NCBI RefSeq assembly: GCF_000265425.1
Contig: NC_018014.1
Coordinates: 2,356,001 to 2,420,000, forward strand
Origin: Terriglobus roseus DSM 18391
GTDB lineage: Bacteria; Acidobacteriota; Terriglobia; Terriglobales; Acidobacteriaceae
DNA length: 64,000 nt
Reading direction: 5' to 3'
Each line of letters opens with the position of its first letter. Position 1 is the stretch's first letter. Below the pieces are notes generated by a model, which did no database searches, was not told the origin of the DNA, and saw only the letters and a list, made by a program, of their open reading frames with translations. A program made the position numbers and the translations under genes. Shown here in pieces: positions 53,704 through 62,414 of this stretch.

Positions 53704-53761
53704 TCTCCCCTTGACGTTCGACACAAGCGTCCTCCATCCCTTGTCGAATGTCAAGGGGAGA
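53704..53761. promoter_or_regulatory. Long inverted repeat over the PadR promoter and ribosome site
   Basis: Arms of 20 bp (53704-53723 and 53742-53761) match at 19 of 20 positions around an 18-base spacer. Read on the minus strand the upstream arm holds TTGACA, a consensus -35 box, and the downstream arm holds the GGGGAG ribosome site of padR. This is a candidate PadR operator acting on transcription, and the RNA hairpin could also mask the ribosome site. Confidence 0.7.
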
Positions 53762-54255
53762 ACCCGTCATAAGACAGAATCGATAATTTCTACGAGAAAG
53801 GCCTTCAGCTTTCCTCCCTTTCTGGCTTCTTCAGGCCTTCTCACTTATGGGTGGGGTATTCTTCGCTCGAGGTTGACGCTCTTGGCCGCTCGCGGAGTCA
53901 TGACTGCTTAGAGGCTTTTAGAAAATAGTCGCGGCCTTGCTGCCGCGGGAAGCCTACGCTCGGATCAGTCCTGCGAGCCGCGAAGAACCCCAAACGCCTC
54001 ACAGCTTCGGCTCTCCTTAACGCAGCTTCTCGACCAATATCCTGCGCCGATGTCAGATTCAGCACATGGGAAGCCCCAACAAAGCAAGGTCAATGGAAGC
54101 GATCCCAGAATTCCTAATAAAGTGATTCTCCGGCATACTTCGTCTCCTTCCCTTCACTCACATCAAGAACACGAATAGTGGAGCGATGCAAAGTTCTTTA
54201 TGACAAGAAGATTGCGAAGGCATCGGGCAGCTCGCGCTGACACCAGCGGCCCGAC
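53762..54255. other. Gene-free stretch between PadR and the winged-helix/PAS gene
   Basis: About 490 bases without a convincing coding frame. A short hairpin (CGCGGC with GCCGCG, 53930-53947) is the only structure noted. No tRNA, repeat or phage end was recognised. Confidence 0.4.
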
Positions 54256-55494
54256 TTACACCACGTTGCCGCCAACCCATACGCAATCCATTCCTCCCAG
54301 CTCGAAGAGATCTCGTTCCGTGATGTCTGACGCGGTGATCAAAACTCCATTCTCTATACGAACGACCTGAACCCGCAGCCACCTGCACGGTACGTCGTGC
54401 GCCTGAAAGGAACATCGGGCAATGAAAGGGTGATTTGTTAAGGCCACCCGTTTACACTCCGCAAACAGGTCTACATCCCAGTTTCCGCGAAAGCACTGAC
54501 TCATCCGCGATTCCGCTATCGATTCAGAGTGAGAAATCACCAACTTCTTGGCGTTTGAGTTTAGGTAGGTGAAGATAAAGTCGTCTATCTCATCTTTTCC
54601 ATCGAAGACCGTTTCACAAATCAACAGAGCATCCATGCTGCTCTCCGCCGCAGCATGCAGCCGATCCCTTTCGCGTTTCCAGAGAGCGCCCATACAAAGC
54701 GCTTTGTCTGCCTGTGTTTTCTCTGCTGTCGCGTCAAACACGATCCTGGCGAAGCCCAGCAACTTCCCATCAGGCCCACGCATGCCGGAAATCTCACACC
54801 TTGCCCAGAAGCGGCCACCATCCTTCTTTAGGTGCCAGTTCTCTCCTGTGCATCGACCGCATTCTGCGGCTTCCCACATCTCGCGATCGGGGATCCGCTT
54901 TGCGACATCTTCGGGCAGATAGAACATGGAAAAGTGGCGAGCCAAAACTTCGCTTGCAGCGTATCCCTTCATCCTCTCCGCGCCGAGATTCCATGAACGG
55001 ACTTGCCCCCGGCAATCGAGCATGTAGAGGGCGTAACTCCCAATGGATTCGACCATCAGGTGAAAGCGCCCCTCTTGGGAATGAAGACGGTCTCGATCGC
55101 AGACTCGTGACGGTGCCATCTCGACAAACGATTGAACTACCTCCGGATTTTGAAGTGCTGCCGCAAGTCGATACCCATGTCCTGAGACTGTTTGGATAAA
55201 TTCACTTCCGTCCGGAAGTTTACCCATCGCCTTTCGAATCATGTAAATCGACTGAGTAAGGTTACCCTGCTCTACGAATGCTCCGTGCCAGACAGCCTCG
55301 AAAATCGCGGACTTGGAAACAACGTCCCCTTCAGCTCTGGCAATGAAGGCAAGCACATCCAATTGACGCCGTGAGAGTGCTAACACGCGCGGTCCGTCTT
55401 TTAGACACAACGGAAAGGAATGAAGGGAATATCTTCCAATTGCCTGAACCGGGGTACGAGCATCATGCAACATCGCTTTCGGCGTGCTGCTCAT
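54256..55494 (-). CDS. Winged-helix (OmpR/CadC-type) plus PAS one-component regulator
   Basis: A cytoplasmic protein of about 412 residues. The winged-helix domain is at about 25-110 (VLALSRRQLDVLAFIARAEGDVVSKSAIFEAVW, GNLTQSIYMIRKAMG, IQTVSGHGYRLAA). A PAS domain follows at about 145-265 (SIGSYALYMLDCRGQVRSWNLGAERMKGYAASEVLARHF is its opening region; GRFWARCEISGMRGPDG). A second, divergent PAS-like region runs to the end (LICETVFDGKDEIDDFIFTYLN). No transmembrane helix or kinase domain is seen. The second of two adjacent ATGs (55494) has the best-spaced GAGG; the frame is open to 55518. It is divergent from the porin/amidohydrolase operon and is its probable regulator. Confidence 0.83.
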   Translation of the reverse strand: MSSTPKAMLHDARTPVQAIGRYSLHSFPLCLKDGPRVLALSRRQLDVLAFIARAEGDVVSKSAIFEAVWHGAFVEQGNLTQSIYMIRKAMGKLPDGSEFIQTVSGHGYRLAAALQNPEVVQSFVEMAPSRVCDRDRLHSQEGRFHLMVESIGSYALYMLDCRGQVRSWNLGAERMKGYAASEVLARHFSMFYLPEDVAKRIPDREMWEAAECGRCTGENWHLKKDGGRFWARCEISGMRGPDGKLLGFARIVFDATAEKTQADKALCMGALWKRERDRLHAAAESSMDALLICETVFDGKDEIDDFIFTYLNSNAKKLVISHSESIAESRMSQCFRGNWDVDLFAECKRVALTNHPFIARCSFQAHDVPCRWLRVQVVRIENGVLITASDITERDLFELGGMDCVWVGGNVV

Positions 55495-55665
55495 CATCAA
55501 CCTCAATTCTCGTCCCATTTGAGTTTTTTTACATGGCGCTAGAACTAAGCTTGGCGCGCATAGAGAGACGGTTGGGCATCACGATATAGATCATGAAAGG
55601 TATTAGCAATCGTATTTTGAAAGGAAATAAACGTATCGCTCTGTGAACGAAAGCCAGGTGGGCCA

Positions 55666-57282
55666 GTGAGAGTAAAGCATTTTCAAGAAACTATCGTTCC
55701 TATAACTACCCTTGCTTGCGTCATCTCAAGCTGCATGGGAGTGTCGAACGTTTCATCCGCGCAGACCGCGAATGTTCAGCGCCCTGATAGTGAGGGAATC
55801 ACTACCTTGCGTGAACGCGAACTACTTGCGCAGATCCATGACTTGCAAGAGCGGGTAGAAGCTCTTGAGGCTCGCCAAAATGGGACCAAGGGCCCTTTAC
55901 ACCTGGGTTCTCAGACTCCTGCAGGTGCTCTTTCCACACAACCACCTTCCGTCGACCCACTCCCGTCGTCAGCGCCGCCCGCAAATCTCACAACCCCTTC
56001 CTCCACTCAAGTGTCAGTTACTCAAAGCAGTCTCACCACGCGCTACGCGACAGCCCAGGCCCCTTCCAGCGCAGATGCTGCATCAACATCTCCTGCACAA
56101 TGGGGCGCACTCGAACCTGGACGGGGCTTCAAACTGGCCAAGACGGAGTATGGGGAACTAAACCTCAGCGGCTACGCGCTCGTCCGATACTTAAATCAGC
56201 TCCCCGCCTCCCACACCTATACCAGCTATTCCGGTATTTCCAAGACCTCAAACGGTCGCAGCGACATTCAGCTTCAACGCGCCCTGATCTGGATGAACGG
56301 CTGGGTGTACCACCCGAAATTCAACTACGAAGTTCTGTTGTGGACAGTTAATTCCATCAATCAGGTCACGGTCGCAGGAAAACTTGGCTATAATTTTCAT
56401 CCAGCCTTCAATTTGTACGGCGGCATTGGGGGCCTTCCGGGCGTCCGGTCAATGACCGGTGCGTTTCCCTACTTTGCAGGTACGGATCGCGTGATGGCGG
56501 AAGAGTTTTTCCGCCCTGGATTTACAACTGGCATCTGGGCAGTCGGCGCCCTTTCCAAGAAGTCCCGCTACATGGTGATGCTGGGCAATAATCTAAGCCA
56601 GATTGGTCTGACGGCTAACAAACTTACGCGGAGTCCTGCAGTCGCTGCCAGTGCATGGTGGATGCCTACTAGCGGAGAATTTGGTTCACGGGGCGGCTTC
56701 GGAGACTATGAAAGACACAAAACGCTAGCGACTCGTTTCGGTTTTTCCTACACACACAGCCCAGAGACCCGCGGGAATCAACCCGATCCGGAATCTGGCC
56801 CTGACAATGTGCAGATCCGAGTATCCGACGCTTCGCTTCTCTTCGGACCTAGCTCATTGGCACCGGGTGTGACCCTGCAAACCGCCCATTTCAATCTATA
56901 CGCCATGGATGCAGGCCTAAAGTACCGTGGTTTCGCGATCCAAAGCGAAGGATACGTACGAAACCTAGACCACTTCGAGTTCCTGAGCGGCTCACTCCCA
57001 TATCACAGCATCCGCGATAACGGTTTCTATACGCAAGCTTCCTACACATTACCGTCCAGAACTATTGAACTTTACGCCTTGACCTCCCAGATTTTCGGCC
57101 AGCAGGTCTACAGCTACGAGTACGGCGGCGGGACGAACTATCGCCCATTTCACACGCAGAATTTCCGGGTGAATGCAGATGTGAAGCGAATCGTGCGCTC
57201 ACCTGTCGACAGCCTCTTTGGCTACTACATAGGTGGGCTCAAAGGCATGACTGTGTCGATCTCTTCCGACGTATTTTTCTAG
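55666..57282 (+). CDS. Putative outer-membrane porin with coiled-coil N-terminus
   Basis: A 538-residue exported protein. A GTG start follows AGGTGG. The leader covers about 1-33 (ACVISSCMGVSNVSSAQ). A coiled coil (LRERELLAQIHDLQERVEALEA) and a Pro/Ser/Thr linker follow, then a beta-rich part from about 150 with alternating aromatic residues (LSGYALVRYLNQLP, IQLQRALIWMNGWVYHPKFNYEVLLW), ending in Phe (SISSDVFF). This matches porins of the OprO/OprP-like or related phosphate/anion-selective groups. The terminal Phe and the coiled trimerising head support an outer-membrane barrel. First gene of the operon that runs toward the end of the window. Confidence 0.75.
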   Translation: MRVKHFQETIVPITTLACVISSCMGVSNVSSAQTANVQRPDSEGITTLRERELLAQIHDLQERVEALEARQNGTKGPLHLGSQTPAGALSTQPPSVDPLPSSAPPANLTTPSSTQVSVTQSSLTTRYATAQAPSSADAASTSPAQWGALEPGRGFKLAKTEYGELNLSGYALVRYLNQLPASHTYTSYSGISKTSNGRSDIQLQRALIWMNGWVYHPKFNYEVLLWTVNSINQVTVAGKLGYNFHPAFNLYGGIGGLPGVRSMTGAFPYFAGTDRVMAEEFFRPGFTTGIWAVGALSKKSRYMVMLGNNLSQIGLTANKLTRSPAVAASAWWMPTSGEFGSRGGFGDYERHKTLATRFGFSYTHSPETRGNQPDPESGPDNVQIRVSDASLLFGPSSLAPGVTLQTAHFNLYAMDAGLKYRGFAIQSEGYVRNLDHFEFLSGSLPYHSIRDNGFYTQASYTLPSRTIELYALTSQIFGQQVYSYEYGGGTNYRPFHTQNFRVNADVKRIVRSPVDSLFGYYIGGLKGMTVSISSDVFF

Positions 57283-57350
57283 CGCCATGGTCCGCATCGA
57301 CTATGCGCCGACAAAGCTGATCACTGGTAGGAGACGTGGAGATAAAGCAT

Positions 57351-58454
57351 ATGACGATGACAACCAGGTTTGAAGCGTCTTATCCTTCGTTGATATTACT
57401 TGTGGCTCTAGTGGCACTCCTGTCGCTTTTACCGATGCGCGGTCAAAACTCCGCTTACGAGTTCAATGATGCTCATTTTCATCTGACGAACTACGTTCAG
57501 GAGGGTCCCGATATCTCAGAATTCGTCAAGATCATGGGAACAAAGGTTGGGCGGGTTGCACTCTTCGGGATACCGCTCCAACAGCAGTGGTCTTATCGCA
57601 TTTCCGGCGAAAACGCACCCCGATACTATCTCGACACCGATGCGAAGCTTTATTACTACTCTTTCGTTGATGCTGTCATTGCGGAGCAATACAAATCCCT
57701 TCCGCAAACAGATCAAGAACGCTTTGATCCCATGATCACTGGATTCAATCCCACCGACATGTATGCGGTGGACCACATCCGTCGCGTGCTAAAGACATAC
57801 CCGGGAGTATTCACAGGAGTCGGAGAGTTCTCGATACATAAGGAGTTTGTCGCTTCCAAGATTGTCGGCGATGTTGCCAGTCTGACTGATCCTGCCCTTG
57901 ATCGGATCTTGGATTTCGCTGGCGAGTCGGGTCTGGTCGTTATTCTCCATAACGACATCGATGTCCCCTTTCCAAAACCGGCACACGATGCGGCGTACGC
58001 AAAGGAACTTGAATCCCTCTTTCGGAGACACGCAAACACGACGATCATATGGGCGCATATCGGCCTCGGCAGAATCGTAAAGCCCTCGAGCGATCAGAGA
58101 GCCTTTGTCGAGAAGATTTTGTCTGACCCTACTTTGACAAACGTCTATTGCGACGTCTCGTGGGATGAGACCGCCAAGTACCTCGTGGGGCAACCTAATG
58201 GATTTCAAGCAGCCCGCGAACTCGCGACCCGCTTTCCGGACCGTTTCATCTTTGGCACGGACGAGGTAGCACCGTCAAATGCAGAGAGCTACATGAAGGT
58301 ATATGAGCAATACAAGCCTCTCTTGGAAGCTCTACCTCCCGCCGTGCGAGAAAAACTCCTGAAGAGCAACTATGAACGGGTGTTTGGAAACGGTCGAAGG
58401 CGCGTCCGGGTCTGGGAGGCAGAAAATCTTCGAAATGACAGAAAGACAGAGTAG
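57351..58454 (+). CDS. Exported amidohydrolase-2-type metal-dependent hydrolase
   Basis: A 367-residue protein starting at ATG 57351 (GGAG, 9-base spacer); a GTG at 57336 has too short a spacer. A Sec leader or anchor (YPSLILLVALVALLSLLPMRGQ) precedes a TIM-barrel hydrolase. Residues of the amidohydrolase-2 type are seen: HxH in FNDAHFHLTNY, GVGEFSIHKE, His in LVVILHNDID, His in TIIWAHIGLGR and Asp in FIFGTDEVAP. Reactions in this family are hydrolysis or decarboxylation of aromatic and other acids. Substrate unknown. It lies between two porin genes, so it probably acts in the periplasm on what they admit. Confidence 0.82.
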   Translation: MTMTTRFEASYPSLILLVALVALLSLLPMRGQNSAYEFNDAHFHLTNYVQEGPDISEFVKIMGTKVGRVALFGIPLQQQWSYRISGENAPRYYLDTDAKLYYYSFVDAVIAEQYKSLPQTDQERFDPMITGFNPTDMYAVDHIRRVLKTYPGVFTGVGEFSIHKEFVASKIVGDVASLTDPALDRILDFAGESGLVVILHNDIDVPFPKPAHDAAYAKELESLFRRHANTTIIWAHIGLGRIVKPSSDQRAFVEKILSDPTLTNVYCDVSWDETAKYLVGQPNGFQAARELATRFPDRFIFGTDEVAPSNAESYMKVYEQYKPLLEALPPAVREKLLKSNYERVFGNGRRRVRVWEAENLRNDRKTE

Positions 58455-58508
58455 CGGGGTGATCTCCATTCGATAGCAAGAAGCGACATCTTTCGAGGAG
58501 TGACTTTT

Positions 58509-60032
58509 ATGGACCACACCAGCAAGCGAATCAGGTTTCGAATGTCAACGACATCGAGTGGGCTGCGGCTCCTCATTAAGGGATGGCGCGAAATCCTAAT
58601 CGTCGCACTCCTCTTTATTCCCACAACAGCCTTTTGTCAGGCCCCAGCCCCTGATCTTGAAGGCTTGAAGAACAGGCTTGCGAAACTCGAGAACGAGGTG
58701 CAGGCGATCCGATCTGCGATCACATCTATCGAGACAAAAACGGCACCCGCAGTGGAATCTGCACCAGAAGTGCATAGCAAGGTTCGACCTGTTGAGCCCG
58801 CATCCCAGGTTCCGCTCCCAAGCGTCGTTCATATTGGTGCGGCGACCGACACAAGGGAGACGATCAATCAGGTTGAAGTCGGTGCGACCCGCATCAATAA
58901 CGAGTCGTTGGATCCTGCGCGACGCGGATATTTTAAGCTTCCGTTGACAGATACGCTGATTCAGATCAATGGCTTCGTAAAGAGCGATCTGTTCATTGAC
59001 ACAAACTATGCAGGTGCCTACTCTGGCGCCTATGTTCCCTCCCTATTCCCCTCTAGCCCCCAACCACACTCTGTTAACTCCAGCGTGGTCATGAAGGCGT
59101 CTCGGCTCGCTCTCACGATATTGCAGCCAGCTTCCGCTAAGACCGTGAAGGGATACTTCGAGGTTGATGCACTGGGCAGCACGTCAGGTACTTCCATACG
59201 CATTCGACACATCTACGCTCAGTACCTAAACATCCTTGGCGGCCAAACGTGGAGCGCGTTTGGCGATCCTGATGTCTTTCCCAATACATTAGAGTTTGAG
59301 GGCCCTCCGGGCATCATCGGACTGCGCAACCCGCAGATTCGGTACACACAAGCAATCAATGCGAAGCACAGCATCGGCTTCTCGGTCGAGAACCCGGGAA
59401 CGGACACTCCTGCCAACACTCCATTTGGCACTCCTACTGGAACTTCGACCAGACCGGACCTGGTGGCGTTTTACCGCCTTGAGACACCCCATGGACACAT
59501 TCAGTCGGCGTTCATCTCGCGATCGGTAGGCGGGGTTGTCGCTGGCACCTCCCAATCCAATTTGCGACAGCACCTCAATGGTTACGGCGCGTCACTCTCT
59601 GGCGCCTTCGCCTTTGGTCGCAATAAAGGAGAAAGCATAGTGGCTCAGGCGGTAATTGGGAAGGGCATCTCCAACTACTACAACGATAATTTTGGTCTGG
59701 GCTCAGACGTAGGCTTCTCGGCAAACAATTGACTCGTCACAACACCAAGTGGCTCGGTGTCAGCCGGCTACACCCATCCCTGGACGCCCATCCTATTCTC
59801 AAACATCAGTTACGGTTTTCTTAAAATCAATAATGCCGCGCAGGATCCTGGAACGAATTATCGCCTCAGCAACTATTCCACTGCGAGCCTTGTCGTCCAA
59901 CCGAAGATCAATGTTCTCTTCGGAGCCGAGTTTATCTACGGCAGCCTACAGCGGAAGAACGGCTTTTACTGGGTGGCGCCCCGCCTGCAGATCAGTGCCA
60001 CATATTACCTAAACAAGCATCCCCGAGAGTAG
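58509..60032 (+). pseudogene. DcaP-like trimeric porin gene with an in-frame TGA
   Basis: Begins at ATG 58509 (GAGGAG 8 bases upstream). The leader is IVALLFIPTTAFCQA. A coiled-coil head (LEGLKNRLAKLENEVQAIRS), linker and barrel (IQINGFVKSDLFIDTNYAG, SRLALTILQPA, YAQYLNILGGQTWSAFGDPD) resemble DcaP-type porins. A TGA at 59730-59732 stops it after SDVGFSANN. The same frame continues without other damage through LVTTPSGSVSAGYTHPW and ends in a barrel-like strand (RLQISATYYLNKHPRE). Full length would be about 507 residues. Loss of the last 100 residues should prevent barrel closure, unless the stop is read through or is an error. Confidence 0.75.
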
Positions 60033-60050
60033 TCATATAGAGGCCTACCA

Positions 60051-61100
60051 ATGAGATCAACGCAGAAGATTCTGAGAATCGTGTTCAGCGCAAGCTTCCT
60101 GCTGGCTTCCTTCACATTCGTCAGCGCTCAAAGCAATCGAAGTCCAGTCGCGCCCACCCCAGAACAGTTCCAATCAACGCTGGGCAACGCATACGAGAAG
60201 TTCAAGGGCGACACGGGAGGAAAGAATGCGGACTATATCCCGTACCTCGCTCATGTTGACTCGAAACTGTTCGGCATCGCGGTTGTGACGACAGATGGAA
60301 AGCTATACAAGGTTGGGGACGTTGAGTATGCCTTCTCCATACAATCGATCTCCAAGGTGTTTACGCTAGCGCTGGCCATGGAAGAACTCGGCCCCGACGA
60401 AGTGCTGGCAAAGATTGGCGGGGAGCCTACGGGGCGACCGTTTAATTCGATTCCTGCCGTGGTCGATATGCCGAGCCATGCGGGCAACCCATATGTGAAT
60501 GCCGGTGCAATCGCCACGACGAGTCTGATTTCAGGCGCCGATCCCGTTGCAAAGTGGGCAAAGATCCTTGCTTTTTACAGCGAAGCAAGCGGAAGCAAGC
60601 TTTCCTTGATAGACGAAGTATATAAATCCGAGGCCGCCACCAACACAGGGAATAAGGCCATCTCGATGCTGTTGGCGAAATACGATCGCATCTACGCGAA
60701 TCCGTTTGAATCGGTCGATGTTTATACCAAGCAATGCTCAGTAGGTGTCACGGCGGATCAGTTGGCGGTGATGGGAGCAACGCTTGCCAACAACGGAAAG
60801 AATCCTATGACCGGCAAGCAGGTGGTCAAACAAGATAATGTCCCACACATCCTTGCAGAAATGATGATGGCCGGGCTGTATGACGGCTCCGGACAGTGGG
60901 CCTGGACCGTTGGGATCCCCGCAAAGAGCGGTGTAGGAGGGTCCATTCTTGCAGTAGTGCCCGGAAAAGGAGCGATAGCTGTCTTCGCGCCACCATTGGA
61001 CGAGGCTGGAAATAGCGTTAAAGCTCAAAAGGTCATTGGATATGTCGCCGACAAGCTTGGCATCAATCTTTTCGCGGCGAGTTCGGTTGGTTTGAAGTAA
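60051..61100 (+). CDS. glsA: Exported glutaminase (GlsA family)
   Basis: Serine-dependent glutaminase converting L-glutamine to glutamate and ammonia. The 349-residue product differs from the usual cytoplasmic enzyme by a clear Sec leader (FSASFLLASFTFVSAQS). The catalytic pattern includes FSIQSISKVFTLALAME, whose Ser-x-x-Lys is the nucleophile pair, followed by GGEPTGRPFNSI, NAGAIATTSLI, QCSVGVTADQLAVMG and GIPAKSGVGGSILAVVPG. It starts 18 bases after the DcaP-like gene, so they are cotranscribed. Export points to use of periplasmic glutamine or related amides. Confidence 0.94.
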   Translation: MRSTQKILRIVFSASFLLASFTFVSAQSNRSPVAPTPEQFQSTLGNAYEKFKGDTGGKNADYIPYLAHVDSKLFGIAVVTTDGKLYKVGDVEYAFSIQSISKVFTLALAMEELGPDEVLAKIGGEPTGRPFNSIPAVVDMPSHAGNPYVNAGAIATTSLISGADPVAKWAKILAFYSEASGSKLSLIDEVYKSEAATNTGNKAISMLLAKYDRIYANPFESVDVYTKQCSVGVTADQLAVMGATLANNGKNPMTGKQVVKQDNVPHILAEMMMAGLYDGSGQWAWTVGIPAKSGVGGSILAVVPGKGAIAVFAPPLDEAGNSVKAQKVIGYVADKLGINLFAASSVGLK

Positions 61101-61179
61101 AAACCGTCTCTTCTGGGAAATGTGACAGCGCGACCAATTGCCAGGCGCTGCCAAGTTAGCTTTCAGCCGCTGGCGCTAA

Positions 61180-62334
61180 GTGAAGACAGGTACGGACAAG
61201 CGAATGGGGCGAGACCGGACTGGCCAATCGATGTCAACTTTTTCCCCTCGGCCCTTACGTGACAGGACTACCCGACCAAATCGGGAGGAGCGGAGGACTT
61301 TCTGGGGACTTGTTTGGTTTGCCTCGATGTGTCTATCTGCAACTCCTTCCTACTGCTCGAGCCGGGAGAAAACGGACGTGATTTTCATGAAGAACGGAGA
61401 CAGAATCACCTGTGAGATTCGGTCGCTCGCAAGGGGACAGCTAACGATTAAACAGGCCTATGCGAACACCGTTGTCCTTCTCGACTGGGGGCAAATCAGC
61501 CGTATCGAATCGACGCAGCGTTTTTTGGTCATCACTGCAACAAGAGAGGAGATCAGCGGACAGGTGTCGGAGGCAGCCGACGGAAGCTTGCTGACCGTAA
61601 CCGGAAGCGTGAATAGAAAAGTTACTCATGACGATGTCGTGAGCATTCAACAGACAGGCGATGGTTTCGCACGGCACCTGCGCGGCAACGTGGATCTGGG
61701 TTTTAGTGTGGCTCAGGCGAACTCGCAGCTGAACGTCGCGTTGAATGGGGACATAACTTACAGCGCAATGCGGCGCATCTTCTCTGTGAATGCACGGTCC
61801 CAGTTTACGAGTCAAAGGGAAACTAGAAATACAAGGGAGCTTGGATTGCAATCGGAATATTTTCACCAGCTAAAAGGTTCCACTTGGTATGGAGGCGGCA
61901 TTGCTAATCTACTCTCCAGTTCGGAGCAGGAGATCGCACTACGGACTACCTTAGGTGCCGCACTCGCAGTTCATCCCATTTCTACGAACAGTAGGGCCTT
62001 CACAATGATAGGGGCCTTGGCTTACACCGCTGAACAGAACTCGCCACGCACCGCAACACCTTCTAGGGCGGATAGCATCGATGCCGCTCTGGCAGTTCAA
62101 GGTGCCAGATTTCGCTTCGATTCTGCGAGCGCAGATACGACATTATGGATTCTGCCGAGTCTGACTTATCCTGGCCGCGTGCGATTGACGATGAGCCAGG
62201 ATGCATACTACAGGTTCCTGAAGGACTTCTACGTTCGCGCCAGTTTCTATGACAATTATGACACCCGGCCGGTGGCGGGAGCTCCTGCAAACAATCTTGG
62301 AATATCTACGACTGTAGGATGGTCGTTTCGATAG
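61180..62334 (+). CDS. DUF481-family outer-membrane protein with N-terminal beta domain
   Basis: About 384 residues; the GTG at 61180 is the longest start and none has a strong ribosome site. After a hydrophobic leader (FWGLVWFASMCLSATPSYC) is a small beta domain (VIFMKNGDRITCEIRSLARG ... VVLLDWGQISRIES). From about 165 comes a DUF481-type beta barrel (LRGNVDLGFSVAQANSQLNV, NGDITYSAMRRIFSVNARS, YYRFLKDFYVRASFYDNYDT), ending in ...GWSFR. Such proteins are predicted outer-membrane barrels. The domain order (putative SH3-like, then barrel) is known in this family; function not known. Confidence 0.78.
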   Translation: MKTGTDKRMGRDRTGQSMSTFSPRPLRDRTTRPNREERRTFWGLVWFASMCLSATPSYCSSREKTDVIFMKNGDRITCEIRSLARGQLTIKQAYANTVVLLDWGQISRIESTQRFLVITATREEISGQVSEAADGSLLTVTGSVNRKVTHDDVVSIQQTGDGFARHLRGNVDLGFSVAQANSQLNVALNGDITYSAMRRIFSVNARSQFTSQRETRNTRELGLQSEYFHQLKGSTWYGGGIANLLSSSEQEIALRTTLGAALAVHPISTNSRAFTMIGALAYTAEQNSPRTATPSRADSIDAALAVQGARFRFDSASADTTLWILPSLTYPGRVRLTMSQDAYYRFLKDFYVRASFYDNYDTRPVAGAPANNLGISTTVGWSFR

Positions 62335-62414
62335 TGCTGCTCAACTAGCAATGGCCCCGTTCGTAGCGACAACCGAAGCGACGCTATCTTTCGCTTATAC
62401 AGTTCGGAGACACC

